This document shows, one piece after another, positions 62,452 to 64,000 of a stretch of 64,000 nt of DNA. The notes beneath the pieces are model-generated. The model saw nothing but the letters and a program-made list of their open reading frames with translations, ran no database searches and was not told the DNA's origin. Where the stretch lies: the NCBI RefSeq assembly GCF_040802235.1, contig NC_133169.1:40989034-41053033 (forward strand), written 5' to 3'. The translations under genes were made by a program, and so were the position numbers. Within the stretch, counting starts at the first letter, position 1. Each line of letters starts with the position of its first letter. The stretch is from Manis javanica (lineage: Eukaryota > Chordata > Mammalia > Pholidota > Manidae).

Positions 62452-64000
62452 ATGGCAATCAGTACATACCTATTGATAATCACCCTAAATGTAAATGGAC
62501 TGAATGCACCAATCAAAAGACATAGACTCACTGAATGGATAAAAAAACGAGACCCATCTATATGCTGTCTACAAGAGACGCACCTCAAACCCAAAGACAT
62601 GAACAGACTAAAAGTCAAGGGATTGAAAAAGATATTTCATGCAAACAACAGGGAGAAAAAAGCAGGGGTTGCAGTACTAGTATCAGACAAAATAGACTTC
62701 AAAACAAAGAAAGTAACAAGAGATAAAGAAGGACATTACATAATGATAAAGGGGTCAGTCCAACAAGAGGACATAACCATTAAAAATATATATGCACCCA
62801 ACAGAGGAGCATCAGCATATGTGAAACAAATACTAACAGAACTAAAGGAGTAAATAGACTGCAATGCATTCATTTTAGGAGACTTCAACACATCATTCAC
62901 TCCATAGGACAGATACACCAGACAGAAAATAAGTAACAACACACTACAACACATGGACCTAATAGACATCTATAGAACTCTACACCCAAAAGTAACAGGA
63001 TACACATTCTTCTCAAGTGCACATGGAACATTCTCCAGAATAGACCACATACAAGGCCACAAAAAGAGCCTCAGTTAATTCAAAAAGATTGAAATCCTAT
63101 CAATCAACTTTTCAGACCACAAAGGTATAAAACTAGAAATAAATTGTACCAAGAAAGCAAAAAGGCTCACAAACACATGGAGGCTTAAAAACACACTTCT
63201 AAATAGTCAATGGATCAACAACCAAATTAAAATGGATATCCAGCAATATATGGAAATAAATGACAACAACACAAAGCCCCAACTTCTGTGGGACACAGCG
63301 AAAGCAACCTTAAGAGGAAAGTATATAGAAATCCAGGCATATTTAAAGAAGGAAGAACAAACCCAAATGAATAGTCTAATGTCACAGTTATCAAAATTGG
63401 AAAAAGAAGAACAAATGAGGCCTAAAGTCAGCAGAAGGAGGGACATAATAAAGATCAGAGAAGAAATAAATAAAATTGAGAAGAATAAATCAAAAGCAAA
63501 AATCAATGAAACCAAGAGCTGGTTCTTTGAGAAAATAAATAAAATAGATAATCCTCTAGCCAGACTTATTAAGAGGAAAAGAGAGTCAACACAAATCAAC
63601 AGAATCAGAAACAAGAACGGAAAAATCACGACTGATCCCACAGAAATACAAAGAATTATTAGAGAGTACTATGAAAACCTATATACTAACAAGCTGGGAA
63701 ACCTAGAAGAAATGGACAACTTCCTAGAAAAATACAACCTTCCAAGTCTGACCAAGTAACAAACACAAAATCTAAATAAAGCAATTACCAGCAAAGAAAT
63801 TCAAGTGGTAATCAAAAAACTACCCAAGAAAAAACCCCTGGGCCAGATGGATTCAACTCAAAATTTTATCAGACATACAGAGAAGTTATAATACCCATTC
63901 TCCTTCAATTTTTCCAAAAAATAGAAGAGGAGGGAATACTCCCAAACACATTCTATGAAGCCAACATCATCCTAATACCAAAACCAGGAAAAGAACCCAA
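62452..64000 (+). pseudogene. LINE-1 ORF2 (endonuclease and start of RT), broken and partial
   Basis: ORF2 starts MAISTYLLIITLNVNGLNAP, the standard L1 beginning. Endonuclease landmarks are visible: the NVNGLN Asn, QETHL with its metal-binding Glu, ILGDFNTS with the catalytic Asp, RIDHIQG and INFSDHKGI with the catalytic His. The linker follows, then the first RT block near 63840 ([20 protein letters not shown] at the edge). In-frame stops lie at 62851 (TAA), 62905 (TAG), 63076 (TAA) and 63757 (TAA). A one-base loss in the A-run near 63830 shifts the frame before the PGPDGF motif. A human-type ORF2p has about 1275 residues; roughly 515 codons are inside the window. Confidence 0.88.

Larger units (their letters stand above)
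60655..64000 (+). mobile_element. Comparatively young LINE-1, 5' complete, cut by window end
   Basis: The 5' end reads GGATTAAAGATGGCAGCGTG (60663), inserted into ORF2 of an older L1. The 5' UTR spans about 60655-61290. ORF1 (61291-62142) is fully open. ORF2 starts at 62452 and carries four in-frame stops and at least one frameshift before the window ends in the reverse-transcriptase region. Low divergence from standard L1 protein phrases shows it is much younger than the other L1 copies here. With ORF2 broken it cannot move by its own enzyme. The 3' end, tail and target duplication lie outside the window. Confidence 0.9.

Noticed and set aside
63207-63641. 144-codon hydrophobic minus-strand frame resembling a membrane protein
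   Set aside because: It is the antisense of L1 ORF2 coding text, not a gene.

Overview
This is nuclear DNA of a placental mammal: AT-rich, intron- and repeat-dominated, with olfactory receptor (OR) genes, long and short interspersed repeats, a retroviral LTR and processed gene copies. No bacterial, plasmid or phage feature is present. The only SINEs recognised are old MIRs. No Alu, B1/B2, carnivore tRNA-Lys or ruminant SINE was seen in 64 kb, and a distinctive L1 3' end occurs twice. That fits a SINE-poor laurasiatherian. A pangolin is my guess from memory of the L1 3' end, and it is weakly held.

Layout. 0-4.4 kb: a solo LTR (619-1080), unassigned DNA, and a broken retrocopy of a FAM217-family gene (3510-4347, minus). 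4.4-12.9 kb: old LINE-1 in minus orientation, with a younger L1 3' end nested in it. 12.9-18.7 kb: a near full-length, decayed L1 in plus orientation with a CA-rich minisatellite near its 5' end. 18.8-20.86 kb: a composite retro-inserted unit with a 16-17 bp target-site duplication, combining an L1 3' end and a retroviral env-type fossil. 20.9-42 kb: mostly unassigned DNA with MIR, L2 and L1 fragments, plus an OR first-segment relic at 27.5 kb. 42-54.4 kb: an OR2T-type pseudogene with one frameshift (43013-43950, minus) and one intact OR gene, OR2AJ1-like (53407-54351, minus). 54.9-64 kb: L1 copies nested several levels deep, ending in a comparatively young L1 whose ORF1 is intact, whose ORF2 is broken, and which runs off the window end.

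The only gene here that looks functional for the host is the intact OR. It is a single-coding-exon seven-helix receptor of olfactory neurons. All three OR loci lie on the minus strand and belong to the OR2 group (OR2T/OR2AJ type), which in human clusters at 1q44, so the window is probably part of the orthologous cluster. In the two better-preserved loci a splice acceptor lies 20 bases before the start codon, the usual OR design of non-coding 5' exons plus one coding exon.

I did not find a convincing new biological system. The most unusual object is the composite insertion at 18.8-20.86 kb. If it proves to be a multi-copy family, it would be an SVA-like chimeric retrotransposon.
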